Under the pieces are notes generated by a model. That model was not told the origin of the DNA. It did not search any database and saw nothing but the letters and a program-made list of their open reading frames with translations. Shown here in pieces: positions 1-7,459 of a stretch of DNA of 18,150 nt; within the stretch, counting starts at the first letter, position 1, and each line of letters begins with the position of its first letter. The position numbers were made by a program, and so were the translations under genes. This DNA is from Rikenellaceae bacterium (GTDB lineage Bacteria; Bacteroidota; Bacteroidia; Bacteroidales; UBA932), in NCBI GenBank assembly GCA_900769735.1, contig CAAGHY010000203.1, positions 1-18,150 of the forward strand, written 5' to 3'.

Positions 1-823
1 AAATATAATCGGCACCGGCATCCTTGTACATCTGCGCAATATAGCTTGCCCCACCAACTATAAACCAGGAAGAACCGTACTTTCTCTCACTCATAATCCT
101 TGGCTTCTTCCCGACAGTTCCAGCCGCCAGAGCCTTAAGGGAATTATAACTGCTCTCAGTACTTCTGAACAGGGAATCAGCCACCTCCTCTCTCCCGCTC
201 AATAATCCGAACACCTTCATCCACTCAACCCTTCCAAGAGGATGGTTCTCCATATAATCGGCCGACTCAAAAATTGGAATACCCAATTTCTCAGCCTGAC
301 CGTATCCACCATTCTCAAACGGTGAAGCCACTATGAATTTACCCCCAATATCAATTATCCTCTCCACATTTGGGGAGGCTGCCATTCCGCAATCCTGAAT
401 CTTCCCCTCTGCAAGCATCTGCTTTGCATTTTGGGATGTCAGGTACTCCGGCTCACAGATTCCCACAACATTTTCCAGAGCTCCCAGCTCCTCCCATATT
501 GAGGCGTGGATGGTGGAGTACATTATAATGTTCTCTACCGGTGTGCGGATAATGGTACCGGAAGGCAAATTATCGGGAAGAGGAAAATCCCTCTCCACAA
601 GCACATACTCCTGCAGAGTTCTGGTGGTATCCCACGGATTGATTACAGATATTACCGTGCAATTGCTGTAATTGGTTATCTCAAAAAACTTTGCATAGCT
701 GTTCTCCTCCTTTGTTCCTGTTTCAGAGAAGGCATTGCCGCCACTGCCGCTTCCTCCGTTACCGCAGGAAGCAAGCAACACAATGGCGCAAAATAAAAAT
801 ATGGGCTGCAATTTTTTCATCAT
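1..823 (-). CDS. btuF: Cobalamin ABC transporter substrate-binding lipoprotein BtuF, 3' end off window
   Basis: The visible N-terminal 274 residues begin MMKKLQPIF and carry a lipoprotein signal with lipobox LLASC (Cys20), followed by a Gly/Ser-rich linker. The body resembles periplasmic metal-chelate/B12 binding proteins of the Peripla_BP_2 type, with short stretches such as NVVGICEP, SPNVERIID and EKLGIPIFE. This family hands cobalamin or siderophores to a BtuCD-type permease. The start is the ATG at 823, which overlaps the TAA stop of the upstream gene by one base (TAATG), so translational coupling is likely. The B12 assignment rests on the operon: riboswitch, btuB and a BtuG-like gene come first. 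No acidic residues follow the lipid-anchor Cys, which fits retention in the periplasm. btuC and btuD would be expected beyond the left edge. On sequence alone it could be a haem or siderophore binding protein. Confidence 0.82.
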   Translation of the reverse strand, partial: MMKKLQPIFLFCAIVLLASCGNGGSGSGGNAFSETGTKEENSYAKFFEITNYSNCTVISVINPWDTTRTLQEYVLVERDFPLPDNLPSGTIIRTPVENIIMYSTIHASIWEELGALENVVGICEPEYLTSQNAKQMLAEGKIQDCGMAASPNVERIIDIGGKFIVASPFENGGYGQAEKLGIPIFESADYMENHPLGRVEWMKVFGLLSGREEVADSLFRSTESSYNSLKALAAGTVGKKPRIMSERKYGSSWFIVGGASYIAQMYKDAGADYI

Positions 824-1920
824 TATTTTTCTACTGTACAAACTGCAATTGGATTAATTCCGCCGGTATCAAACTTCATCAGAATCTCCCCTTCGGATGA
901 AAGGAGATAAACATCTCCGTTGCTGATATAATCTGATGAACCAATGTAAATGTCACCAGTTACTTTGTCTGCAAAGATACTGTATCCGTTTGGGATATCA
1001 GCAGGTGAAGCAAGTTCCCCTACCAACTTGTCTTTTGCTGTATCAAAGGTAAAATAGCTGCTTATGGCATTCCAATTTTCATCATAAACCGTACTCAAAA
1101 TATAAGCAACACCATCCTTACCTATTGCCATATTGGTAGGCTCAATATCCGGAACATCAGTTACTGTATCTGTAGAAGTGTTGATTCTCTGCAATTTGGC
1201 AGGAATATCAGCATAATTTCCCCATGTAACAAGATAAACCTTGTTGTTTGAGGCCACGTGGAGTGTCTGAGGATTATTGGACACATCAAGTGTTTTTGTT
1301 ACTGTAAAAGTTGCTGCATCAATCACAGATACGGTTTTTCCATATCCTTCTTCATAATTGTAGCCGTCAGAGTTTGCAACATACACCTTCTTGTTTGCAT
1401 ACGCAATACCTTCAGGCATTGGGCCAACCTTCACTTTCTTTACACTGAAGTTGGCAGTATCAATCTCTCCTGCATATCCCTCCATATAAGAGACATACAC
1501 TTTACCGTCTCCCTGAGCCAAAGATCTTGGAGACAGGTTGGCACTTTCACCCTCCACTGTAATCTCCTTAATGATGTTGCCCCTCAAATCCGTTACAAAC
1601 AAAATTGACGAACCGGTTACAGCAATGTACATCTTCTTGCCATATATAACCATACTGTTGCCGGTATCTCCAAGATGCTTGCCATTTGCATCCTTGAACA
1701 CATTTGAAGACAAAACTCTGGTTGAAGCATCCAAATATGAGAGAGAGGCATTGTTGTTGCCCATTTTACCGCTATTAAGGATATACAAACCGGCTATCTT
1801 GGGATCAGACACTGAAGGACTTCCTCCAACAGGACCTGTAGGAGGGAGATCATCATTTGAGCAGGAAGCAGCTGCAAATGCCATAGCAGCACATAAAAGA
1901 GAAAAAACAAATTTTTTCAT
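823..1920 (-). CDS. btuG: BtuG-like surface lipoprotein, YncE-type beta-propeller
   Basis: This is a 365-residue lipoprotein. It has a signal peptide with lipobox AAASC (Cys20), then SNDDLPP, then repeated blades of beta-propeller type with recurring YVxxYxG, KVYVANS and KVYLVTWG-like strands (DUF5074/YncE-like). In gut Bacteroides, BtuG proteins are surface-exposed seven-bladed propellers that bind cobalamin very tightly and pass it to BtuB. Position here, directly after btuB in a B12-riboswitch operon with a 12-bp gap, supports that role. The Asp-Asp just after the lipidated Cys resembles the Bacteroidota lipoprotein export signal for the cell surface. It overlaps btuF by one base. The fold is clear; cobalamin binding is inferred from context, because many DUF5074 propellers have other or unknown ligands. 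Confidence 0.8.
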   Translation of the reverse strand: MKKFVFSLLCAAMAFAAASCSNDDLPPTGPVGGSPSVSDPKIAGLYILNSGKMGNNNASLSYLDASTRVLSSNVFKDANGKHLGDTGNSMVIYGKKMYIAVTGSSILFVTDLRGNIIKEITVEGESANLSPRSLAQGDGKVYVSYMEGYAGEIDTANFSVKKVKVGPMPEGIAYANKKVYVANSDGYNYEEGYGKTVSVIDAATFTVTKTLDVSNNPQTLHVASNNKVYLVTWGNYADIPAKLQRINTSTDTVTDVPDIEPTNMAIGKDGVAYILSTVYDENWNAISSYFTFDTAKDKLVGELASPADIPNGYSIFADKVTGDIYIGSSDYISNGDVYLLSSEGEILMKFDTGGINPIAVCTVEK

Positions 1921-1932
1921 AGTTCAATATAT

Positions 1933-4023
1933 TTAAAAATTCACTTTAACGGTAATCCTGTAAGACCTGGCCGGCATAGGATAATATTGGATCACCTCAT
2001 ATTGTACATCTGTAAAATTCTGACATTCCAGCTGCAATGCAACTGTACACTTCCTTACCTCAAATCTTCTGGAAAGTGATGCAGAATGCTCCACATATCC
2101 TGCAATTCTGTTGGATTCTGTATTCTGCGGCAAAGCATACCTCTCACCCACCCCATTCATCAGATAACCCACATCAACCCATTTGTTCAAAAAGGAAACA
2201 GAAAGGCTGCCTGAGTTTCTTGGAGTATATGGTATCTGATGTCTGTAGTTCTTGTCTGCAGAAGAGGTTACATCCACAGCATACTGGTAAGACCAGCTGC
2301 CGTTTAGCATCATCCTCATTCCCACCCCAAAAGAGAGTGCTGTTCCAATATTGACATCCATTCCCAAAATATCCACCTCACCAAGATTCATCATCTTCCA
2401 TACAAAAAGGGTAGGAATGGCTACAATCTTATCTTTCACCTTGTTGTAGTATCCGTCTGCCTGCAGGGAAACCTCATCCAGCACACCTTGGAAACCTTCT
2501 CTCCAAGTCAACCCCACATTCAGCTGGCGGGCAATCTCAGGATCGAGTTGCTTGTTGCCAACCTCTCTATAGTAAAGGTCATTGAAGGTCGGGGTACGGA
2601 ACATATCCTGATAAGAGGCCCTTACCCTTATATTCCTCTCTTCAAACAACTTGTATGAAACACTTACTGCAGGAGAAAGCCTGAACCTGTTGGGAGCTGC
2701 ATCACCTCTCTCCACACTCTCCGTAATGAAAGTGGAAAGGAGGCTTGCCGTAGCCGTAAACCTTCCGTTGCTGTATTTGCCTGCCAACGCCGTAAGCGAG
2801 GTAAACCTCACCGGAAACACAAAATTGGCATAAGATGCATCAAGCGTATTCCTGAAAATGTCCTGCGAAAGCACCAGCTGCAAATCCTTTACAGGCCGGT
2901 ATTTTAAAGAAGCTGATCCATACAGTTCATGTTGTGTAAAATAATCCACCTTCACTCCTACCGGATAATACTCTTTCTCATCCCTGTATTTGTTCCAGGC
3001 ATAATTGTACTTAAGCTGTCCCTGCATCTCCCACCTGCTGCCAAAAGCCTTCCTGTAATATCCCTGCACAAAAGCCGCCTCATCCCACAACCGCTCCCTT
3101 GCATCATTGTTGTAGAGCACCACAGAACCTGGCAATCCCCTCTGCGAACTCATCCAGTTTCCCTTGAATGACAACTCTCCCCCCTTTGCCAAATCACCGT
3201 ACACATTGGCCTCAGCCCTTATTGTATTCACATCTGAATTCAACCTCTTCTCCCTGGTTACCACAGTTCCGTTCACCAAAGTGAAAGGATACTCACCGTC
3301 TGAAGAGAGCCAGTCTGCATTCACTGACATTGCCCATCTTCCCGACAGTTTCTGATGATAGCATACCGAAGGGTTCCAGGTATTGAACGAACCCACATTC
3401 AATGCTGCACCAACCTTCACATTGGAATCATCAAACCGGGGCCTTGCAGTTTTTATGTTCAGCACTCCTGCCGATGCAAACATCCTTGCTGTCTGGAAAA
3501 TCTCATCCTGCTGTCCTATAGAAAGGGTAACATACTCCACATTGCTCAAATTGAACCTGCCGATATCCACCTGACCGCTCTGGGCATTGGAAATTGTAAC
3601 CCCATCATAGCTTATTGCAGTATGCTGGCTTCCCATACTCCTTACTGATACAGTCTTCACACCTCCTATCCCGCCATAATCCTTTATCTGCACTCCGGAG
3701 AATGTTTTCACAGCCTCGTGGAGTTCCTTGATTCCCAACCTTTCAAAATCCCCTTTGGACATTACCTGCAAAGGTGCACTCTGGAGCGTTGGAGAAGGCT
3801 TTGCTGAAGCAGTTACAAATGCTGTCTTAATGGTATCAGTCTGCCCAACCTCCTCTGTTGTGGTTGTTGCTGTGTTTGTATTCTGCCCGGCAATGTCTGT
3901 CGGGAAGAAAATGGACGCAAAAGCAATTGCAGGAAAAAGGATTGCCCGCAATACAGATGCTATATAACACAGTTTGAAACGGCAGACGCCATTTCCAACA
4001 ACATTGAAAACTTTTAATTGCAT
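1933..4023 (-). CDS. btuB: TonB-dependent outer-membrane cobalamin receptor BtuB
   Basis: The 696-residue protein has a hydrophobic export signal near residues 22-46, a TonB-box-like segment around 63-72 (DTIKTAFVTA), a plug domain of about residues 75-193 (VQIKDYGGIGG, VSVRSMGSQHT, ISYDGVTI) and a long beta-barrel ending in a terminal Phe (ITVKVNF). It lacks the N-terminal carboxypeptidase-like domain of SusC proteins, so it is a classical receptor of BtuB/FepA build. It imports cobalamin across the outer membrane using TonB-ExbBD energy. The ATG at 4023 follows a cobalamin riboswitch, which makes the substrate assignment strong. The n-region before the signal core is long (about 21 residues), so initiation further downstream at a non-ATG codon is possible; no other Met occurs before residue 88. 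First gene of btuB-btuG-btuF. Confidence 0.92.
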   Translation of the reverse strand: MQLKVFNVVGNGVCRFKLCYIASVLRAILFPAIAFASIFFPTDIAGQNTNTATTTTEEVGQTDTIKTAFVTASAKPSPTLQSAPLQVMSKGDFERLGIKELHEAVKTFSGVQIKDYGGIGGVKTVSVRSMGSQHTAISYDGVTISNAQSGQVDIGRFNLSNVEYVTLSIGQQDEIFQTARMFASAGVLNIKTARPRFDDSNVKVGAALNVGSFNTWNPSVCYHQKLSGRWAMSVNADWLSSDGEYPFTLVNGTVVTREKRLNSDVNTIRAEANVYGDLAKGGELSFKGNWMSSQRGLPGSVVLYNNDARERLWDEAAFVQGYYRKAFGSRWEMQGQLKYNYAWNKYRDEKEYYPVGVKVDYFTQHELYGSASLKYRPVKDLQLVLSQDIFRNTLDASYANFVFPVRFTSLTALAGKYSNGRFTATASLLSTFITESVERGDAAPNRFRLSPAVSVSYKLFEERNIRVRASYQDMFRTPTFNDLYYREVGNKQLDPEIARQLNVGLTWREGFQGVLDEVSLQADGYYNKVKDKIVAIPTLFVWKMMNLGEVDILGMDVNIGTALSFGVGMRMMLNGSWSYQYAVDVTSSADKNYRHQIPYTPRNSGSLSVSFLNKWVDVGYLMNGVGERYALPQNTESNRIAGYVEHSASLSRRFEVRKCTVALQLECQNFTDVQYEVIQYYPMPARSYRITVKVNF
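3335..3352 (+). repeat. 18-bp exact repeat, copy 1 (inside btuB)
   Basis: The word CATCTTCCCGACAGTTTC occurs here, antisense to btuB, and again at 13300-13317 in the sense strand of lplA. A 14-bp portion recurs at 106-119 in btuF, and a 12-bp core (TCTTCCCGACAG) occurs inverted at 3897-3908. The reading frames differ, so a shared protein motif does not explain it. Function unknown; chance is not excluded. Confidence 0.6.
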
Positions 4024-4048
4024 TAAAATAGGTTCTACGAAAATCTTT

Positions 4049-4065
4049 ACCCGAGATTCTCAAGT
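4049..4065 (-). promoter_or_regulatory. Hairpin between riboswitch and btuB start
   Basis: On the minus strand the transcript can form a 7-bp stem with a 3-nt loop (ACTTGAG, AAT, CTCGGGT, two G-U pairs). It lies between the riboswitch core and the btuB ATG, in the place of the regulatory L13 hairpin of cobalamin riboswitches. No U-tract follows, so control of translation initiation is more likely than transcription termination. This is inference from position and pairing. Confidence 0.45.
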
Positions 4066-4077
4066 TAAAAGAATTGC

Positions 4078-4238
4078 GGCAGGTCTTCTGACTCATTCCT
4101 CCAAAGGCGCCTTCCCATCATAAGGACAGTGGCCAAGATAACCCTTGGAACATTTTGGAAAATACAGCTACGGGTACAGTTCCTGATTCACACAGGATTC
4201 CCTATTATCAGCTGCCATTGAAACAGGCAGCTACACCT
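4078..4238 (-). promoter_or_regulatory. Cobalamin (AdoCbl-type) riboswitch
   Basis: Read on the minus strand, the conserved elements of the cobalamin riboswitch occur in order: AGGT for the closing stem (4238-4235), TAATAGGGAATC, a CTGTACCCG segment, the B12-box-like GCCACTGT with GGGAAGGCG, and the terminal GTCAGAAGACCTGCC. The first AGGT can pair with the last ACCT to close P1. The aptamer sits about 55 nt before the btuB start codon and begins almost at the predicted transcription start. It senses cobalamin and would repress the uptake operon when B12 is plentiful. Confidence 0.95.
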
Positions 4239-4249
4239 CAACTCAAGAG

Positions 4250-4279
4250 CAAAGGTAAGAATAGTATATAAAAAAACAA
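4250..4279 (-). promoter_or_regulatory. Promoter of the B12 uptake operon
   Basis: On the minus strand TTG (4279-4277), 19 bp, then TACCTTTG (4257-4250) match the Bacteroidota -33/-7 pattern TTG-N19-TAnnTTTG. Transcription would start about 6-10 bases later, right at the riboswitch. The -33 element overlaps the T-tract of the neighbouring operon's terminator. Confidence 0.75.
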
Positions 4280-4305
4280 GCGGAGAAGGGTAAAATCTTC
4301 TCCGC
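4270..4305 (-). terminator. Rho-independent terminator of the racemase-symporter-hydrolase operon
   Basis: On the minus strand a perfect 9-bp stem (GCGGAGAAG with CTTCTCCGC) and an 8-nt loop are followed by TTG and a run of seven T. It lies 23 bp after the hydrolase stop codon and separates that operon from the B12 operon. Confidence 0.85.
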
Positions 4306-4328
4306 CTTAATATCTCATTTTTTTGTTT

Positions 4329-5450
4329 TCAGTCCACGTTGATCCAATCATTGATTGCAAATGGAGCTTTGTTGCCAATCACAAGGGATGTGATGTCATT
4401 TATGATATCGTGTCCGTGATTGCTGTTTGTGAAGTATGTAAGGTAACCGTTTGCAGACGGAATTACAATGAACAGTGCCTTGAATGAGCCGTTGTCTCCC
4501 CAGTGCCACAGCACTTTGCCGTATTCTGCATTATCCTCTGTACCTATACCCATAGCCCAGGCAATTGAATTGTCACACACCCTGTGGTTGCCGGCATATC
4601 TGATTGCCTTCTCCTGGCAAGGGGTAAAGAATACCTCTTTGGCCTCAGGACTCAAGCCTGTACCGTTAAGGAGCGCCTGAAGGAATTTTGCATAATCGGC
4701 AGCGCAGGTTCTAAGTGTGTAGCCCACATTGGCTCTTGGGTGTCTTCCTTTGCCGCGGTTCTCACCATCCTTGTTGTAGCCGTCCACAGCAAGTGTGTCA
4801 TACATAGGCTGCCACTCATATGATGTGTACTCCATTCCTAGAGGCTGGAAAACCTCTTCCTTGGCAATATCATCAATCTTTTTGCCTCTGATTTTCTCAA
4901 CCGCTCTCTGAAGGTATGCAAATCCCTCACCTGAATAGCCGTAGCAGGAATCTACAGGGTATTTGAAGGTGATTGTTGATGTTGGCCACTCCTGACTTGA
5001 CGGACCTGTACTCCAGTTAGGCAAGCCTGTCCTGTGGTTCAACACTAGACGTGCAGTAAGTTTTGCTGCAGACTCCTTGTCCTCAAAACGGTCAATGTCT
5101 GTATAGTTGCAGATTGGAACATCCAAATCTATCTCCCCTCTGTCATACATTTTCATTACAATGTATGCAAACACCACTTTACTTAGGGATGCCGCCTGGA
5201 ATACTGCAGGCTTTGGAGTTGCCTCACCAGCTGCAATCTTAACTGAATCATAGAAATTGGGGTTCTCTATCTGGTATGAAAGCTGTTTCCCGTTGAAATT
5301 GCTCTCAAGCTGGATAAGGGGAACCTGAGCATTCACTATGATTTTCTCTATCTCCTTTTTATAAGGATCCTCCTTTGGTGCACAGGATGTTGCCAAACCT
5401 GCAATTGCAAGTGCTGCAAGGAGTATTGTGCTGAATATTCTGTTTTTCAT
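4329..5450 (-). CDS. Beta-lactamase-like serine hydrolase lipoprotein (class C / PBP4* family)
   Basis: The 373-residue protein starts MKNRIFSTIL, has a lipoprotein signal with lipobox GLATSC (Cys23) and a class C beta-lactamase-type domain. The active-site SxxK is SLSK (Ser88, Lys91) in FQAASLSK. LNHRTGLPNW follows at 138-147. Tyr172 in YSG sits where the family usually has YxN, and HWG (316-318) replaces the KTG triad. This family includes DD-peptidases, esterases and D-aminopeptidases; HxG in the third motif is typical of the non-beta-lactamase members. The likely location is periplasmic or membrane-anchored. It is the last gene of the operon, 16 bp after the symporter, and is followed by a strong terminator. 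The start was chosen at the Met before the signal peptide; an upstream in-frame extension overlaps the symporter and was dropped. Substrate unknown. Confidence 0.85.
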   Translation of the reverse strand: MKNRIFSTILLAALAIAGLATSCAPKEDPYKKEIEKIIVNAQVPLIQLESNFNGKQLSYQIENPNFYDSVKIAAGEATPKPAVFQAASLSKVVFAYIVMKMYDRGEIDLDVPICNYTDIDRFEDKESAAKLTARLVLNHRTGLPNWSTGPSSQEWPTSTITFKYPVDSCYGYSGEGFAYLQRAVEKIRGKKIDDIAKEEVFQPLGMEYTSYEWQPMYDTLAVDGYNKDGENRGKGRHPRANVGYTLRTCAADYAKFLQALLNGTGLSPEAKEVFFTPCQEKAIRYAGNHRVCDNSIAWAMGIGTEDNAEYGKVLWHWGDNGSFKALFIVIPSANGYLTYFTNSNHGHDIINDITSLVIGNKAPFAINDWINVD

Positions 5451-5466
5451 AACACCCGTAACGATA

Positions 5467-6699
5467 TTAGATTGTAAGTTTCTCTCCCTCAGATTTTGCA
5501 ATAACCACTGCACCGCACATATCACCGTATGAGTTGGTTGCTGTTCTTGGCATATCACAAAGCTGCTCAACCGCCAATACAAGACCTATACCCTCCAAAG
5601 GAAGTCCGGCAACTGTAATTGCCACTGAGAGCATTACAAGTCCCGCCATAGGGATACTTGCTGCGCCAATTGCAGAGAAAAGCACAGTTACAAGTATTAT
5701 GATCTGCTCCAAAATTGAAAGGTCAATACCATAAACCTGTGCAATGAAGATTACAGCCACACCCTCATACAATGCGGTACCGTTCATATTTATTGTAGCG
5801 CCAAGAGGAAGGGTGAATGAAGCAATTTTGTTTGAGATACCGCATTTCTCCTGTGAGTCCTTCAAGGAGATAGGCAATGCCGCTCCTGAAGAACAGGTAG
5901 AGAATGCTGTAAGGATTGCAGTAGACATCTTCTTCATATGTCTCCAAGGGCTCTCCTTTCCAAGGAAATATACGGCAGAAGGAAGCACTACAAAGAACTG
6001 GATCATACATCCTACCCAAACAATAAGGAGGAACATACCCAAACTCTGGGCTACCTCAACAAGTTTGTCCATATCTCCGGCCTGCTGTGAAATCATTTTG
6101 GCAACAATTGCAAACACACCATAAGGGGCAAGCTTGATTACTGAAAGGGTAATTTTCATAATTACCTCAAATACAGAATCAAAGAATGTTACAATTGTAG
6201 TCCTGGCTTTCTCACCAACCTGTGTTACAAAATATCCGAACAGGATTGCAAAGAAAATTACAGAAAGCAGATCACCTTTGGTAAGCGCCTCAAAAATATT
6301 GCTTGGAACAATGTTGATTATCTGCTGTCCAAGGGAAACTTTCTCTGCACTTGCAACCTGTGCGGCTGCCGATGCCTGTGAAACCAATGAAGAGCCCACA
6401 CCAGGCTGCAATACGTTCACAAGTACCAGGCCAATGACTGTTGCTATAACGGTTGTTGACACATAGAAACCGAATGTTTTTCCGGCAATTCTACCCAAAC
6501 CGCCCTGGTTTCCCAAACTTGCAACTCCAACCACCATTGATGAGAACACAATTGGAATCACAATCATCTTAAGGAAGCGGAGGAAGATGTCACCCGCCCA
6601 GCTTACATATTTCACATACTCGTGTGCAAATATTCCAAACAATACACCCAAAACAAGAGCAATGAGGATCTGCACCGGCAAAGCTATCTTTATCTTCAT
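5467..6699 (-). CDS. Dicarboxylate/amino acid:cation symporter (DAACS, GltP-like)
   Basis: The 410-residue membrane protein has the hallmarks of the DAACS glutamate/aspartate transporter family: an early hydrophobic segment with IVIPIVFSSMVVGV, the HP1 Ser motif TCSSGAALP (268-276), TM7 TINMNGTA (302-309) and TM8 DMPRTATNSYGD (382-393). In the archaeal homologue GltPh the TM8 Arg397 binds the substrate side-chain carboxylate; its equivalent Arg385 is present, as are Asp382, Asn389 and Asp393. Acidic amino acid or C4-dicarboxylate uptake is therefore expected. Two cation or ligand positions differ: Asn306 replaces the Asp of NMDGT, and Glu378 lies four residues before Asp382 where GltPh has Asp390. 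The gene follows the racemase by 7 bp. The start is the ATG with a normal N-terminus; a longer frame reaching into the racemase was rejected. Confidence 0.92.
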   Translation of the reverse strand: MKIKIALPVQILIALVLGVLFGIFAHEYVKYVSWAGDIFLRFLKMIVIPIVFSSMVVGVASLGNQGGLGRIAGKTFGFYVSTTVIATVIGLVLVNVLQPGVGSSLVSQASAAAQVASAEKVSLGQQIINIVPSNIFEALTKGDLLSVIFFAILFGYFVTQVGEKARTTIVTFFDSVFEVIMKITLSVIKLAPYGVFAIVAKMISQQAGDMDKLVEVAQSLGMFLLIVWVGCMIQFFVVLPSAVYFLGKESPWRHMKKMSTAILTAFSTCSSGAALPISLKDSQEKCGISNKIASFTLPLGATINMNGTALYEGVAVIFIAQVYGIDLSILEQIIILVTVLFSAIGAASIPMAGLVMLSVAITVAGLPLEGIGLVLAVEQLCDMPRTATNSYGDMCGAVVIAKSEGEKLTI

Positions 6700-6706
6700 A
6701 TTATGT

Positions 6707-7408
6707 TTATTTTTTTGTGTTATACAGCTCTCTGATACATCCGTCGGCCAATGCCTCCAATGACGAAATTCCCATCTGAGGGTCCAATCCTGTATTGGCG
6801 TATGCAATTGGAATCTCTGTGCAGGCACCAACTATAGGGAGTTTCTCAATGGCCCACAACTTCTCAATGATTCCTCTGAATTTCTCTCCTGCCTCTTTGT
6901 GCAGACCGGCCTTCACCATATCAGTGGCATCGTGGATCTCCACCTGAAGTTCCTCTGAAGGGATACGGAAATTGTAACCCGAATCTGCAGCATGTTTCTG
7001 GTACAGGCCTGTTCTCATTGTACCCAATGTTGCAGTAAGCCAGGCACCCTTAGGAGATACCTCCGAACATTTGCGGATGGTTTCATCTACAATGTGGATA
7101 ATTGGCTTTTCAATCTCATCCCTGAACCCGTCCACAAAATAGTGGGCAGTGTTGCAGGTTACACAAAGGTAGTCAGCACCCCATCCTATAAGGGTTTTCA
7201 ATCCATCCTTTATGTATTCTGTTGGATCAGGACCTTTCCCTAGAAGGAAGGTGGTTCTGTCGGGAGTAACGGTATGTGAATATACAATCATTCTTGGGTG
7301 CTCCTGGTCTGTTGCTGCAGGGGTTCTCTCTGCAAGTACCCTCTGGAAATCTGCTGTTGCTGCAGGTCCCATTCCACCCAATACGCCAAGTGTTTTTTCA
7401 GGTCTCAT
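6707..7408 (-). CDS. Aspartate/glutamate racemase family protein
   Basis: The 233-residue cytosolic protein matches the PLP-independent Asp/Glu racemase family. It opens with LGVLGGMGPAATADF and has the two catalytic cysteines of that fold: Cys85 in VTCNTAHY and Cys196 in GACTEIPIA. These act as acid and base on either side of the alpha-carbon to interconvert L- and D-isomers. The length and GGMGP start point to the broad aspartate or amino-acid racemase group (YgeA-like) rather than the MurI glutamate racemase of cell-wall synthesis. It is the first gene of a tight operon with a symporter for acidic amino acids and a serine hydrolase. The operon has its own promoter inside the end of the preceding gene. 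Substrate (Asp, Glu or another) is not settled by sequence. Confidence 0.9.
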   Translation of the reverse strand: MRPEKTLGVLGGMGPAATADFQRVLAERTPAATDQEHPRMIVYSHTVTPDRTTFLLGKGPDPTEYIKDGLKTLIGWGADYLCVTCNTAHYFVDGFRDEIEKPIIHIVDETIRKCSEVSPKGAWLTATLGTMRTGLYQKHAADSGYNFRIPSEELQVEIHDATDMVKAGLHKEAGEKFRGIIEKLWAIEKLPIVGACTEIPIAYANTGLDPQMGISSLEALADGCIRELYNTKK

Positions 7409-7430
7409 AGTTTTTAAAGTTAACAGTATG

Positions 7431-7459
7431 CAAACTTACTAAAAAAACCTCATTTTCAA
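7431..7459 (-). promoter_or_regulatory. Promoter of the racemase-symporter-hydrolase operon
   Basis: On the minus strand TTG (7459-7457), 18 bp, then TAAGTTTG (7438-7431) match the Bacteroidota promoter pattern. The -33 element lies inside the 3' end of the preceding CDS. The predicted transcription start is roughly 15-20 nt before the racemase ATG. Confidence 0.65.

Noticed and set aside
5451..5582. Upstream extension of the serine hydrolase frame
   Set aside because: It overlaps the symporter's coding sequence and would bury a proper lipoprotein signal peptide.
6700..6831. Upstream extension of the symporter frame
   Set aside because: It overlaps the racemase and reads as soluble Trp/His-rich sequence unlike a DAACS N-terminus.
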